DNA from: Tulasnella sp. 424 | Lineage: Eukaryota; Basidiomycota; Agaricomycetes; Cantharellales; Tulasnellaceae | DNA length: 64,000 nt | NCBI GenBank assembly: GCA_019633425.1 | Contig: WSUB01000002.1 | Coordinates: 310,001-374,000 of the forward strand | Reading direction: 5' to 3' | In this document: positions 27,957 to 40,700 of the stretch, piece by piece | How positions within the stretch are numbered: the first letter of the stretch is position 1 | How the letters are laid out: each line of letters begins with the position of its first letter | Translations under genes and position numbers: made by a program | The notes under the pieces: model-generated | Databases searched by the model: none | Told to the model about the DNA's origin: nothing | Seen by the model: the letters and a program-made list of their open reading frames with translations, nothing else

Positions 27957-28222
27957 GATTGTCGTCGTCGAGCCTGATGCCGAGTCGTGATACTAGCGTG
28001 GTATGGACAGGATGGGGTGTGCGGCTCGTTTCGAAATGTTGGAGTGGGGGATTGAAGGTCGCTGGGAAATTCGCGCGGTACGGTGACGGTGAGCGCGCTC
28101 TTCGGGATTCCCCCGTTTCCCCCGCTCAGTTGTGTCATGGATTACATTTTAGATCACTAAACGCTCCTCTTCTCTGGATCCGAGCAAGTAAAGTACTGAA
28201 GGGCCCCAAACCTTGATACTCT

Positions 28223-30168
28223 TTATCGTCGTGATTTTTTCCCAGCTCCATCATCCTCTTTGGTACCCCGTTTTCTCTTCTTGTCCTTCCCACCTTTGGC
28301 AGCGAGCTCCTCCAGAGTGCTATCAACAATCTGCATGGCTTTGCGCAGAATCTTCTTTTCGCCAAGTCTAACGATTACTGCGCTCCTTAGGTTCTGTGGT
28401 GTGTCTTGCTGCAGCAAAGCGTCGTCCTCCTTTCCTCACATGGAACTTAAGCGCGATCCACACGAACCCGCAAAAGAAAGGTTCGCACCTCGATAGTTGT
28501 GGGATATTCCTTTATCCGTTCCTCTAGAACGCGGCGAGCAAGTTTCAGAGACTCCGCGTCGGGTTTTGGCTTAGGCAATGATTCTTTCTCCTTTGCTTTG
28601 CGCCACTCTGGAGGAGAGAGTAGAAGTAAGCGGAGGAAAACAAGGAGGTCTTCAGGAAGGGTGTCATCGCCCGCCTCGATCACAAAAACGCTAAAGGCAG
28701 GAACATCGTCAGTTTGCAAGAGCAAAACCAGTGCTGGATCTCACTCTTCGCCCCCTTCTTCCAAGAAGAAGTCCACACGCTGCTCGAGCTCTTCTGCATC
28801 CACGAGTTTCACTGCAATATCCCCGCTGATCTCGACGACGTCCGAAGGATTGCCAAAGGTACCATCTTCCATGGGTACAAAGTCGACGTGACCATATCGC
28901 CTAACGAGGTCTGAGTTTGGTGGCTCGCCGTACGTATTCCACTGGAATCAGTTCGATTGAGCGGAGGATTGGAAAATATGTGCATGATAGACTGACAATT
29001 TGTTCGCCTTTCAGAATCCGCTTTGTCGAAATCATCTTGAGGACACCTTCTTCGTAAAATAGTCTAGCCTGATAGGGCTCAGAGGTGAGAAGAGACGTAT
29101 GGTCCGCATATCATTCAGGCGTACATTGTTACAGCCGTGCCTAGCGTTGAGCATATCGGCCATAGGTGTCATCCCAACATCGGCCGTGTCTTCGCGCTCC
29201 TCGTCGTCATCTTCAGAGGACCCGGAGTCATCTACATCCATGTCTTCTAGAATTTTTTTACAGAACAACATTAGCATGAGGTGTTCAAAATCGTCGCAGA
29301 CATGCGGAGTATGGCAGACTGACTCGGCTCCTCTGAATCCTCGTCACTCTCTTGATTTTGATCCTTCCCGGACCACTTTTCAACGTGAAAGCTTCGCGAC
29401 AAAATACGGCTGCCATTGATATGATATCTTTCCAGGGAATAGTGCGTCGCAATGGCCGCTGGAGGGAAAAGGTCTGGTCGACGCTAATAGACGCACCGCT
29501 CTCAATCGTACGGGCGAGTGAGCTGGAGAGAAAATAAGACGAACCGTGATCAGTGGTAGAACCTTTTCACGATAGTCTGCTTCTGCTTCCGCCTTTCCGA
29601 TCTTCCCTAAAAGTAGGATTGACATGGGGAGATTGCGCGAAACGGGGGAAGCACGCTTACCCAGTATTGTGCTACCTTTTAACTGAGCCAGCTCTTCATC
29701 CGACCAGAACATGAGAGTGTTGAAAGTGGTGGGCATGCTGGCTGGGCAAAAATATCAGCATGATGCTATCGGCTTTGGAGGATGGGACAAACCAAAGTAG
29801 TCCCCCCATTTCCCTTCGGGGCCTTTTGCTTCCTCCCACATCATACAGATAATGAGACTTGCCCAACCGCTTCCGAGGGATTCCCAGTCCTCCTCCCCCA
29901 GTAAGCGAGGTAGTTCTGAGGTGCGAGTGGACAGAACGAGATCACGGGGTATTTCGAAAAGCGTTTCATCCTCCTGCAATTGTAGTTTGAGCCTAAGTCC
30001 TCCTTCTTCTCTCGGATTACTCCAATAGAACGGTATGACACTGACCTCTATGTCCTTAAGGGCGACAGCTCCACGCCCCGTATCAGGGAAATCTTGTAGT
30101 CCGATCAGGTCTCTGGCATATTCACCACCACGTCTCTCGAACCAGTCAAGAAAGGCGTTATTGTTCAT
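28223..30168 (-). CDS. SET-domain protein lysine methyltransferase, SETD6/Rkm4-like
   Basis: Begins MNNNAFLDWFERRGGEYARD and shows the split SET domain of the Rubisco-LSMT/SETD6 class: GRGAVALKDIE and DETLFEIPRDLVLS at the N-terminal half, then a long insert, then VGMTPMADMLNARHGCNNAR and GEQIWNTYGEPPNSDLVRRYGHV near 29220-28900. The substrate-binding Rubis-subs-bind region follows (VFLRLLLLSPPEWRKAKE), and the end is a Lys/Arg-rich tail KKRKRGTKEDDGAGKKSRR suited to the nucleus or nucleolus. Yeast Rkm4 methylates ribosomal protein Rpl42; SETD6 methylates other targets. The substrate here is inferred. The acidic insert (DDSGSSEDDDEERED) between the SET halves is a visible peculiarity. Confidence 0.85.
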
Positions 30169-30424
30169 CTTCTATCCAAGCCGATCTGACGAGCTTTGGT
30201 CGGTGTCGAGAAAATATGAGCGTGATCTTGTGACAGTGACATGTCACGTTCATTACATCGACAAACGACTCCGCGTTTTTGTAGTATGAAAACGGTCCGT
30301 GCGCAAGAGGACAAAGGTCCTCCTACGCTATCCGGATTAGGAAAGTTACATCCCTCTCAAAACCTTCAAAGACGGGCTTGCAAGGAGATCGCATTCCCTC
30401 CTCTCTCAAGACCCACTACACTCT
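30169..30424. promoter_or_regulatory. Divergent promoter, SETD6-like / Dicer
   Basis: About 256 bases separate two divergent starts. No clear TATA box is seen on either side. Confidence 0.35.
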
Positions 30425-33400
30425 ATGACCACCACCGCCAAGCCAGACCTGCTCCCCCGAGCGTACCAAACTGAGGTTTGTTTGGATAGGACTCGCTGGG
30501 CATTCTCCACAACGTACTGAAAGCCATTTGCCGACAGATATTCGAACGCGCTGTAAAGGGCAACGTCGTCGCTGCACTCGCAACTGGTTCAGGCAAGACT
30601 TTAATCGCAGCCCTTCTCTTAAGATGGATAGGATGTCATCCAGGCCAAGCTGGAAAGAAGGTCAACAACTGCCATGTGACACGCATCACCATATATCCTA
30701 ACTTCCCAACTTCATTGTGCAGATTTTCTTCCTCGTGCCGAAAGTTCCCTTAGTGGAGCAGCAGAAAACATTCAGTTCGTTGGTCTTTTGCATCGAATGG
30801 GTGTCAACCCTAACCTCTTTGTTTCAACAGTCGACAGTCAAACCCATGGTCTTAAGATCGGTGGCTACATTGGCGCTATGGGTGTTGACTTGTGGGACCG
30901 CCCGAAATGGCTCAAAGAACTCCAAGAACACGATGTTTTTGTCATGACTCCCGCTATCCTTTTACGGCTGCTCACTCATGCATATATCAGCATGAAACAG
31001 GTTCGCACGTCTCCGACTATCTCACCACTCAGTAGCCTCACTCTCCTGTTGCCAGATATCATTATTAGTTGTCGACGAAGCTCATCATGTCAGGGGTAAC
31101 TCACCGGAAGCTCAGATCTTTCATCACCATTATCACCACACCGACAAGGCCTACCGCCCAAAGATATTCGGGATGACCGCATCCCCAGTATGGAGTCCCA
31201 AAAATCCACACAAGCACATCGCGTAAGCTCCCTCCAAGTCCTTGTCAGCCCTTGGCTAATTCAGCGCCTCAGGGACCTCGAGCGACTTATGGATGCGACA
31301 ATCATCTCCGTCCAAGAAAATGTGAATGAACTCAACCACCATAGTCCCCAGGCCGCCGTTGGTATCATCAAGTACGTGGCCACCTGGCAGGCAGCGCCAC
31401 TGGATAGCCTCTGGGCCGAGCTCAACGACTACGACATCCTCAAAGACTTCATCGAGCTCGAGGAGACGTATGTCAGCTTGCAATCACGATATCAACACGC
31501 ACTGGATCACCTAGGCGTTCTAGCAGCCGATCGGTACCTATACACCTACCTCGAGTCACGGATCGCAGCTGTCGGCCTTTCCGCCCAGACACAAGCCGTC
31601 TTGGGCGACATCTCCAAACTTCGAAACCAGATTCAGCTCGTGCGCTCATTCCTGGAGAAACATAAGCCTCGATTCAACATCCAAGTGGCCAAATATGACA
31701 ACATCGTTTCGCCCAAAGTCTGGGAGCTGGCCCACCTCTTGGCGAAATACAAGTCGGACAGGCTTCAAGGGATTGTTTTCGTGGAGCGACGGGACGAAGT
31801 CAAGATTCTGGCCTGGCTTCTACCACGAATGCAAGACAGTGAATGGATCAGCTGCGCTTCGATCGTCGGACACGGTGGTGGTGCTTCAGAGGTGGCCTCC
31901 ATTGGGATGTCCGTAAAAGCCCAAGAAGCTGCTGTACGAGAGTTCCGCGAAGGAAAGTACAACATACTCTTCGCAAGCAGCGTCGCCGAGGAAGGCCTGG
32001 ACTTTCAATACCTGTCGCTGGTCGTAATGTTCGATGGTGAGCTAAGCATTTCATGCTGTGTAGGTGAACTTCACACTTACAGCCCCCCCTCTCAAATGCA
32101 GTGGTGAAGAATGTTGTCAGTTTTGCACAATCCCGGGGGAGGGCGCGAAAGGCCGGCTCGGCGTACTACGTCATGCTGCCCAACAATCGTACCGACATGG
32201 AGGAAAAGTTCAGACAGATCGTCCTAGCCGAGATGTCCAATACGACCTTGCTCGCAATGAAGACCTCCGACCAAATGGACGTGGACGATGACGACGACGA
32301 CGACGACGACGGGAACGGACTATCCGATACGGAGCAGCAAGCCCGCTATGTCACTTCCAAAGGCGCCATCTTAACTTACTCGACAGCCGTGGTACTTCTC
32401 GCGGAGCTTTGCGCCCTCCTGCCCAAAGACGAATACACCGGCAGTCTCCAACCCAAGTACACTGGTGGCTTCCAATCGATGGTGTCCCTCCCCCCTGCGC
32501 TTCCTATTCCTCGCAATGCTCTAGAATTCATCGGGCCCTCCTGCAAGCGAAAGGCTGAAGCAAAACGAGCTGTCGCATTCAAAGCTGTTATAGCACTCCA
32601 CAGGCTCGGTTGCTTTGATGACTACCTTCACCCAGTCAGGGAAGCTCCCGTTGGAGAAGGCGAAGATGCCGATGGGAGGAGGGTGCCAGATGCTGTTACC
32701 GAAAAGATTGTTGAGGTGGACTCACTGACCGCCTACGACAATCCTTGGAGAGAAGGAGCCCCACTTTGGGTCCACCCAATCGAAATCCAAGGGCGGACAG
32801 CGGCTGGATTGTTGGTAGCCAATCAGCTGTTCATCGATGCACTCCTCGATGGACGAGAGATGGGCCCGGTACGACTGCACCGCGGTGTTCAGTTATTGTT
32901 TGACAACGAGGAGGAGAGAATCAAGCACCTTGAGTTGGTGGCGGAGTTCAACAAGAAAACGATCGATCTCAGCATCACCTCCCGGCCATTCGATATTAAG
33001 AATAGGGCAGCCTACATCGTACCTCTAGGTGGCGACTCCTCGGCTTTGGTGGATTGGGAGGCCATAACAAGGCTCCTCGATCCGGCGTCGGCGTCGTTCT
33101 CCAGTCGTTGGACGCCGCAAACCCACATCGACATTGAGGGTCCCATCCTCGCCCGCCATCGTAGAAGGCACCGCGCGATGCTCTTCAAACGGGTTCGAAC
33201 CGATCTTACATGTCTTTCACCCCCCGAACCCATCAAAGGATACTGGCCCGAGAAAGGCTACAAGTCATACTTCCATTTCTACGAGGAATTTTACTCTGAA
33301 GGCAGGCATGGAAAATCTCCTCTTGGAATCACAGAGGATGACATAATGCTCGAGTTCATTGAACTTCCAAAGGCAAGAACTGTTGTGCAAAGAGCATTCG

Positions 33401-35236
33401 TGCAGATTCGAGAGATCGACCGTCAACACATTGTCATCGCACCGCATCGTGCTGTTGTCCTATTCCCACTATCATTATACGTATTCCACGCCTTTAACAT
33501 CCTTCCAGCTCTCGTTCGTCATATCATGGGTCACTTCCGAACCCAGGAGGCCATGAAGGACCTCCGTCTGCCACCTTTGGATCGGGGGCGCTTTGTCGAA
33601 GCTCTCACATTGCCTCTGGTCTGTGCGGGTTACGACTACCAACGTTTAGAAACGCTTGGAGATAGTTGCTTGAAGATGGCTACGACCGTGCACGTATTTA
33701 ACCGGTAAGTAGGTGTTATGCCATCAGGAATTTCTGCTCATACCTTTGCCTCCTGTCAGATATCCTCACAAGCACGAAGGCCAGCTCCATCCCTTGCGTA
33801 GAAATTCGATCAGCAACATATACTTGAGAGGACGCTCTTTGCAAAAAAAGCTTTACCATTTCATGAGTGGGGAGAGAGTCCTGGACGGTAAATTGTGGAC
33901 ACCACCGAGTGCGACCGTGGCGTATGATTCTCGCGGAAGGCCGTTCACTAAACAGCAACTGCCACGAAAGTCCCTTCAAGACTGCATGGAGTCTACCCTA
34001 GGAGTTGCCTGGCTTACAGGAGGCATGGAATTGGTCCTGAAAGTCGGGACGGAGCTGGATCTGTGTTTTGGCGGAGATGTACCCTGGCCACAACGATACA
34101 CTCGACAACCTCGAGAAGCTCCCCAAGAGGTGCCACCGGCTCTTCGTTCGCTGATGGAGAACCTTGGCTATCAATTCAACGACATATGGCTACTAGCGGA
34201 GGCGCTGACTCACCCCTCCTGTCCTGCAAAAGAGACCGCGAGCTATAATCGCCTGGAATTCGTAGGAGATGGCAAGTTTTTTCTTGCTCGTAGGGCTTTA
34301 GATCTCCGCTAATACCGCTTCAATAGCACTTGTGGACCTTTTCGTGATCAAGTATCTCTTCCCTCTATTTCCAGACGCACCCCCGGGGAAATTGACGTGG
34401 ACAAGGTCCGCCGCCGTCAACAATGCCACGCTCGCCGCAGTGGCTGTAAAAGAGCTTTCCTTAGATAAATACGTTCTCCACGGCGCCCCGTCGCTCGAAC
34501 AGGCAACCGCGAACGCAAGGAGAGAACTCGAAGCCATGTCGTACGGTGACATCGTAGCGCGGTACTGGAGCCTTCAGCCGCCCAAAGTCCTCGGGGATCT
34601 CCTAGAAGCAGTCATGGGCGCCATCTTCGTAGATTCCGGGTTTCGGCTAGAAGCAGTGTGGGCCGTCATGGAGCGCGTGCTGACCCCGATGATGGCAGAA
34701 CTTCATCCGGACCTCCCATTGGATCCTACTAGTGAGATGATGCAGTATTTGGCTAAACGTGGCTGCACCAAAGTGCGATTCAAGTAAGTCACGACTTTCC
34801 AATTGCCACTTGTTTGTGTCTCGTTGACGCGTCCTCACTGTTTAGGAAAGCGGAGGTGAACGATAGCGATGTTCGGGAGTATGTCGTGCGAGTGCTGGTC
34901 CATGAAACTGAGCTGGTCGATCCAGTTCCTGCTTTCACCCGACCGCTAGCACAGGCATATAGTTGCGACGCTCTGCAAAGGGCGTGTGAAGCGGGACAAG
35001 TCGATCTGAAGGCGGTGTGCACATGCGAAGCGGACAGGATGAACGCCGACGAGGAAAGACAGGTGCGGAAACATTTAGGGAAAGCAGACGACGACCCGAA
35101 GGATATCCCGACCGCCCTAGAGCGCATAATCACCGACTCGGACGACGAGGCCGCTGTACAGAGCTTGCTCGCTCTGGGAGATATGGACGAGATATCTGGA
35201 GCCCCAAGTAACGAGGAAGAGCAAGACTCCGAATGA
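30425..35236 (+). CDS. Dicer-like ribonuclease, with an apparent frameshift in the helicase domain
   Basis: Cuts double-stranded RNA into small RNAs. Order: DExD helicase (AYQTE, ATGSGKTLIAALLL Walker A, LLVVDEAHHVRG motif II, FGMTASP, helicase C with NILFASSVAEEGLDF and FAQSRGRARK), Dicer dimerisation domain (about 32340-32620), a degenerate platform/PAZ-like stretch (about 32700-33540), RNase IIIa (QRLETLGDSCLKM; SLQDCMESTLGVA) and RNase IIIb (NRLEFVGDALVDLF; VLGDLLEAVMGAIFVDSG). Acidic catalytic residues are kept in both RNase domains. The C-terminus is acidic with no obvious dsRBD fold. Between VPKVPLVEQQ and LLHRMGVNPN the frame changes; a single A missing from the A-run 30765-30768 would explain it. 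The RNase IIIb intron at 34272 has a GC donor. A nine-Asp run sits after helicase C. Confidence 0.88.
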
Positions 35237-35327
35237 ACACCATGTAGCCATTAATCAAATATCAAATTCAGTTGTCTGTGCGCGTGATATGTGTATAGAG
35301 CGTGGGTCAGAAGTGCTTTCTGACTTG

Positions 35328-37167
35328 TCACCGTTGTCCGCTCTCCCAATCTGCTGTATATCCTTCCGGCTGTCCGAGGGAAGGGTTAGCTTGTGATCTT
35401 CGAGAACGCTGTGAACGTCCGCTCACCCGCTGAATCTCGGTTCCGAAATCCTCCTCTTCTGAACGATCGTCGGCACTGTCGTAATCAACCTGCATGTTGG
35501 CGTACTGCTGCTGGCTGTTGCCGTTGAGTTGTGGAAGCTGCCCAATTGCGGCATTTCCAATCAGGTTCTGCTTTCCAGGGTCGCCATCAATATCTGGACT
35601 CTTGAGAGAATCCAAAAACTCCCTCTCGTCTCGCATTCGTTGGATACGCTGCAAGTCTTCGGGACCAGTTGTCGCTGCAAGACCGCCGACCGTCGGCGTT
35701 TCATCAGGATCGACTCCCGTCGATGTGATACCCAATATCCTCGCTGCGCTATCGCTATAGACGGCTTCGTCTTTCCTGGCAATCCGTCCTCTCCTATCTC
35801 TTGGCGCCCCGCCGCTGAAGCTGGAGGGCCCCATAGTGCGCCTTCGGGCATGCCCGTTCGGGTATTGATTCAGCGGGAAGACGCTCGATGATGGGTTTCT
35901 GACAGCTCGAAGCAACTGTGCAATCGCATGCTCTCCTGGGCTGAGAGGCGCTTCGTTCATCGACAGGGACACGGAGGGCGTCTGGATCGATGTCAAAACC
36001 AAGAGCCTGTTGATCAAGGTGCAACTATGTTCAGAGATGACGAACGCGCGAAAATAGACCAGGCTTACATCTGTTGGAACCGGGGCTGGTTGTACTCGTT
36101 CCTCGCATCCTTTTCCTTCGTTTGAGCGGAAGCAATGAGAAGGTGGAGTCGTTCGAACACCGGTAGAATGAGGGCATCCCGAAAGCTTCTTAGCGTCAGA
36201 GTACGAACGTCTATGGGAGCCGAAGTTAAAGTTGATTGGTTGGGTGGGGAGGAGTCTCGGTCCATTGAATCGACTGGGGAAGTGGGTCGAACAACCCTAG
36301 GCGTTCGAGATAGATTCACCAAAAGTTGGTCGATCTGAAGGGGAAGAAAGACCTAAGAACAAAAATGGAATATCAGCAAAACTAGCGCGCGACCCGAATT
36401 GCGCAGGCACGCACACCTTCGATATAAGGCAATAATTGAGTCCAGAAGAAATTCCACAGCTCTACGACTCTGTTCAATAACTCTTCGTCTTTCTTTCCGT
36501 TCAACTTTGCATTGAGAGTAATCATACCCGTCGAAATGAGGTCGACAAGGTCATTCTCCAGTGTGCTAATAGCTCGAGAAGGGGCTTTGGAAACCACCGC
36601 CACCAGGTGCTTCTTTACAAACGCGTTTAGGTCCTCGATCGGCATCCTCAGCGGTTCTCCATTGAAGAGAGGGAGCACATGCAAGTGCAGCGCGGCCCAT
36701 GGGTCATCCGTTATGAGGGTTGCCGACGAGCTTGCGGTCAAAGGTGAAGTGCCGGAGTGGGTAGACAGATTCGGGACGAGGGTGAGGGTTGAAACCGAGC
36801 CCGTCGGTGTCATACCGTGACCTCCGTGTATGCCAACGGCTGCACCAAGTCCCGTATGAGAGTGCGAATGCGAATGGGAGGGATGTAGAGGGGGCGTAGA
36901 TGTCTGCATTGCGAGTCGATCCATCTCCCTGGAAATGAGCTTGGAATCATAAGTCCGAATCTGGCTCTTTTGAGGAGATGCTCTAATGGCAGATGCAGAC
37001 GACGAGGGTACTTGGATCGTGCTTGCAGAGGGATTCGAAGACATGGTCGACGGTGCGTGTTGGGATGAACCTGAATCCCCTCGTTGTCGCAGAGGTGGAG
37101 GGGGCGGCAGCGGGGTCTCTGACCGCGAATGGATGCGCGACGCCGGCAGATGTATTGGAGTGTTCAT
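35328..37167 (-). CDS. HbrB-domain protein, TORC2 subunit Bit61/PRR5-like
   Basis: The conserved HbrB core begins near residue 150: DDPWAALHLHVLPLFNGEPL, RMPIEDLNAFVKKHL, then WNFFWTQLLPYIEGVFLPLQ and LRSFRDALILPVFERLHLLI, split by an intron near 36411-36343 and another near 36066. HbrB proteins are subunits of TOR complex 2, which controls actin, cell polarity and sphingolipid signalling. The N-terminus is Pro/Ser/His-rich with a SHSHSHSH run; the C-terminus is polar with a Gln/Asn stretch. Last exon uncertain: it may simply read on to the stop at 35328 or splice nearby. It converges with Dicer, stops 92 bases apart. Confidence 0.8.
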
Positions 37168-37746
37168 CCCAAATAGCTCAGAGTATATCCTTTTTAGTCG
37201 TTGTAGATTGAGGAGTACTCCTGACGACGGATGCCAAGCAAGGAGAGACGCGACTCGAGACGGCGGGTGGTAGTCGGAATGGGAATCGTCGAAACTTGCC
37301 TCAAGTCCGCCGTTTCAAGCGGCCAAACACAAAGCACGCCAACAGATGCATTGAGAGTATATGGATCAAAACTGGAACCAGAAAACAAGAGCGTTGTGCT
37401 AGAGTGGATCGTAGTCTAAGAGAGAGTGAGATAGAGAGAGAGTAAAGACGCAAAAACGGATCCAAGTGCAAAGGAAATAATAGAAAGGAGCAGCGTCCTT
37501 CAAAATGGGGGTGGATATCGAGAGACGAAGCGTTAAAAAAAAAAGGACGAACGGAGTTCAATAAGTAAGCACGGGAAGGCAGGTAATGCAAGGATGATGG
37601 GAGAGAAATGCTGCGGAGGTATGTTGCAAATAAATGTCGAAGAAGGTAAAGCGAGTCCGGATGGAGGAACCAAGACACAGGATGCAAGATGGACGAGAGC
37701 AGAATGCGAAAGTCCATAAAACAAGGGAATGATTTGGAAGGAGTAC
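37168..37746. promoter_or_regulatory. Promoter and leader of the HbrB gene
   Basis: 579 bases with long one-sided composition: on the minus strand a CT-rich leader (plus GA tracts at 37418-37445, A-run 37535-37544). This is the usual form of a fungal transcription start region. No gene is seen. Confidence 0.4.
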
Positions 37747-40700
37747 CTATATCACACGTCGAGAGGGGCCAGACGGACCCAGGGGTCCCAAAGGCCCGTA
37801 CTCCTCATCATCCTGTCCAAATCGCCCCCCGCCAGGGCTCTCAAAAATGTTCTTGCCACCCGCACTTCGTTTCTTCACATGTGTCTTGCGTTCCCCATCT
37901 ACTGCTGAGCTGGTGCCATCAGGCGTCACTGTAGGGGATACTGGGCTCGTAATGTGTTGCGGAGGCGGAGGATGATGGCTACCCACTTGTGCGTATCCAT
38001 TATTATTACCAGATTTTTTACCATAGCCACCATCACTAAGTTGGAATCGCTGTGTGGTCTGAGTCATGCCTCCTGGCAATGGCGGTAGTGCTGATGGAGT
38101 GTCGTCGAATCCTTGATCCAGCATGGCTTCCAACTCCTCCTTGCCCAGCGTCTCTGCGTTCTCGTACATGGATGGCGAGTGGAGAGCCCGAGGCGGTGGC
38201 GGGTACATCGTACCGTGCTCGTTGTAACCGCCAATCTGGGTACCCCATTGATCTTCGTCGTTGGATGAGACAACGGACACCGTGTCGCTCTCCCAATGGC
38301 CATCGTCGCTCCACGTTGTCCCTGGTCGGAGGAAGCCGGCTTGAGGAGCTTGCATTGGGTCTGCGGGGAATCCACGAGGGTAGGCACGTTCCATTTCGCG
38401 TCGGCGTTTCTCCTCTCGCTTGAGTTTCCTAAGTCGCGAACGTTCCCAATCCTCCCAACGACGCATCGGCACAGAGGAACCATCAAACGAGCCTTCACCA
38501 TCGTCATGAGCCTTGGTAGCACCTTCACCAGCAACACGTCTACCCAATTGCCCGTGTCAGCGCATCAAAACTAGGCATGCAAACAGCCTCGACAAAACGC
38601 ACCTAGTTTCTCCCCATGAGAAGTCGTCGAAGTGCCAGAACGCGTACAGCGGTAAGATAAAGTTCCAAACAGGTAAAGCGAGGAGGTAGACTCCCATCCA
38701 TGCGACGTAGACGACTTTCCTCGTGGTAAGCAAGATGAGGATGGCAGGAAGACCAATGACGCAGCAGAGAAGCATCAACGGAATAGCCTTCTCGAACGAA
38801 TCCGGCGGGTTCAGGGCCATGTTGACGATGAGGGCGTAAGTGAGGACGATAGCGACGGGAAGGACAGTCGTTCCGAGCAGATCCATGAACACGACGAATT
38901 GCATGGAGAAGCAGAAGGTTCCGCAAAGATTCCGTACCCGGACCAGCTCCATGAGGTTGTGAATAGTCGAGTTGATCCATCGTCGTCGCTGCGATAGTAA
39001 TATCGCGAAAGTATCCGGAGCGACGGTTCTGCATTTTGCCTGAGGACAGAACATCATCTTGCGGTTGGGGAAGGTCCGAAGGAGAATGGTCGTCAAGAAA
39101 CGATCTTCTCCAAGGAGAAGAAGGTTCTTTTGGTGAAGGGTCGTGACGTTGCTTTGACTATACTCCTTGACGATTTCGGGCTTGGTAATGAGTGGGACCC
39201 AGTCGTCGTCGCCCTGCTTTCGTGCTTTTAACCGGTACATGGAGAAACAACCTGGCAAGCAGGTCACACCACCAAACACGGACTCGAACGCCTTGGCAAG
39301 ATGATGGGAGATGAAGTACTCGTAAACCTGGATGGCCGTGACCCATGACTGTCGTTTGTTCGCAATTCGAGTTTCGCCGCAAACGCCCATAATGAGGTTG
39401 TCGTGGTGGAGAGAGTTGACGAGGTGTTTAAGGGAATCGGGGTATACTTTGGTATCGGCGTCAACCTGAACGGGTTCAAGGGATGTTAGGGAACTCAACC
39501 CTCTTGGCATCAAAGCAGACCTAGTTGCTCACCATGAGACAGGCCTCGAAGAAATCAGGGGTAACACCCATAAGGACTTGGACCTTTCGGAACATATCGA
39601 AATCCAAGGGCGTCATCCGGTCGTTGTAGGTTACTCTCGAGAAGAAATTCATCAAGATCAATTGACTGTCGCGTTTGCCTCGATTGCCGGGCTTCTTCTC
39701 TGTCTTGGCTTCTTTCTCGGTTCCGCATTTAACGATAATTAAGGTAGGGGTTCGTCGTCCTGCGACGGCTACAGGGGTGCAAGGGGTTTTCGTCAGCAAA
39801 GAAGCGGAGGCCTGGAGTGGGTGGCGGATACTTACTGTAATGTCCAGCATAGACTAACGCTCTATTCTCTTTCTTTGCTCCGTTCCCGACGGCGATGTAA
39901 CCCATGGGAGTTGGGGTTCCGAATCGAGGATCTTGATCCAACATCGAGACGCAAATGTCCGGGGTGCTCATCTTCTCTCCTTCACCAGTAATGATACCGT
40001 CTGCCACAATGAAGAGCAGCTTCCGATGGTCAGAGTAATCCGTCACAGAGATCGAGTCGCAGGTCGTTCGGAGCGAATCTTCTCCCTCGGAGTAACATGT
40101 GACGAGGCAGACCGTGAAGAGCTCGGCGCCAATCTGGGCCATGGTGATGAGGGGCTGAGCGGCCGGCTTTGTCGAGTTTGGCGAGATGTTTGATGCAGAG
40201 GCGACGAGGGTGGTGGATGACGCGTTTGGTGACATGGTGGCTTGCTGGCGGTACATGTTTCCCTTGTGCAATTTCTTGCCTCCGCTAATCATAACAGGCT
40301 GACCTCCGCCGGCCCATGGCGCAGTGCCGTTCTTGTTGTCGACGGCCATGTTGGCGCCCTCGGGCATCACAGCGGGGCTGATGACCGTCCTGCTGAGGTT
40401 TTTGGGCGGGGCTGCCAACCTTGCGCTGAGGAACCAGTTGAAGATGCACGCCATTGCGAAACGCGCCATGACGACGCCAAGAATGACGACCAAACTGACG
40501 TATAGGAAGAGCTGGGAGATGAAGCATCCGGGGGTCACCTTGTCGATGGCACCAGCGTAGTATCTATCGGTCAAGCAGGGAATGGCGACCTTGAGATTGT
40601 CTCGCTGGTTGAAAAGCCGGGTCGCGTCTTTGCCGTACGATTTGGACCCGGTGAGGACGGTCCGGATTGCAGTGTCGACTGGGTCGTTGGCAATGGCACT

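Noticed and set aside
30753..30775. A 23-nt intron in Dicer that would repair the reading frame
   Set aside because: Far below the 44-nt minimum of other introns here, no branch site, and it would remove the conserved VEQQ segment.
37418..37560. GA-rich tract as a coding low-complexity exon
   Set aside because: It lies upstream of the HbrB start on the transcribed strand as a CT-rich leader, as at other promoters in the window.
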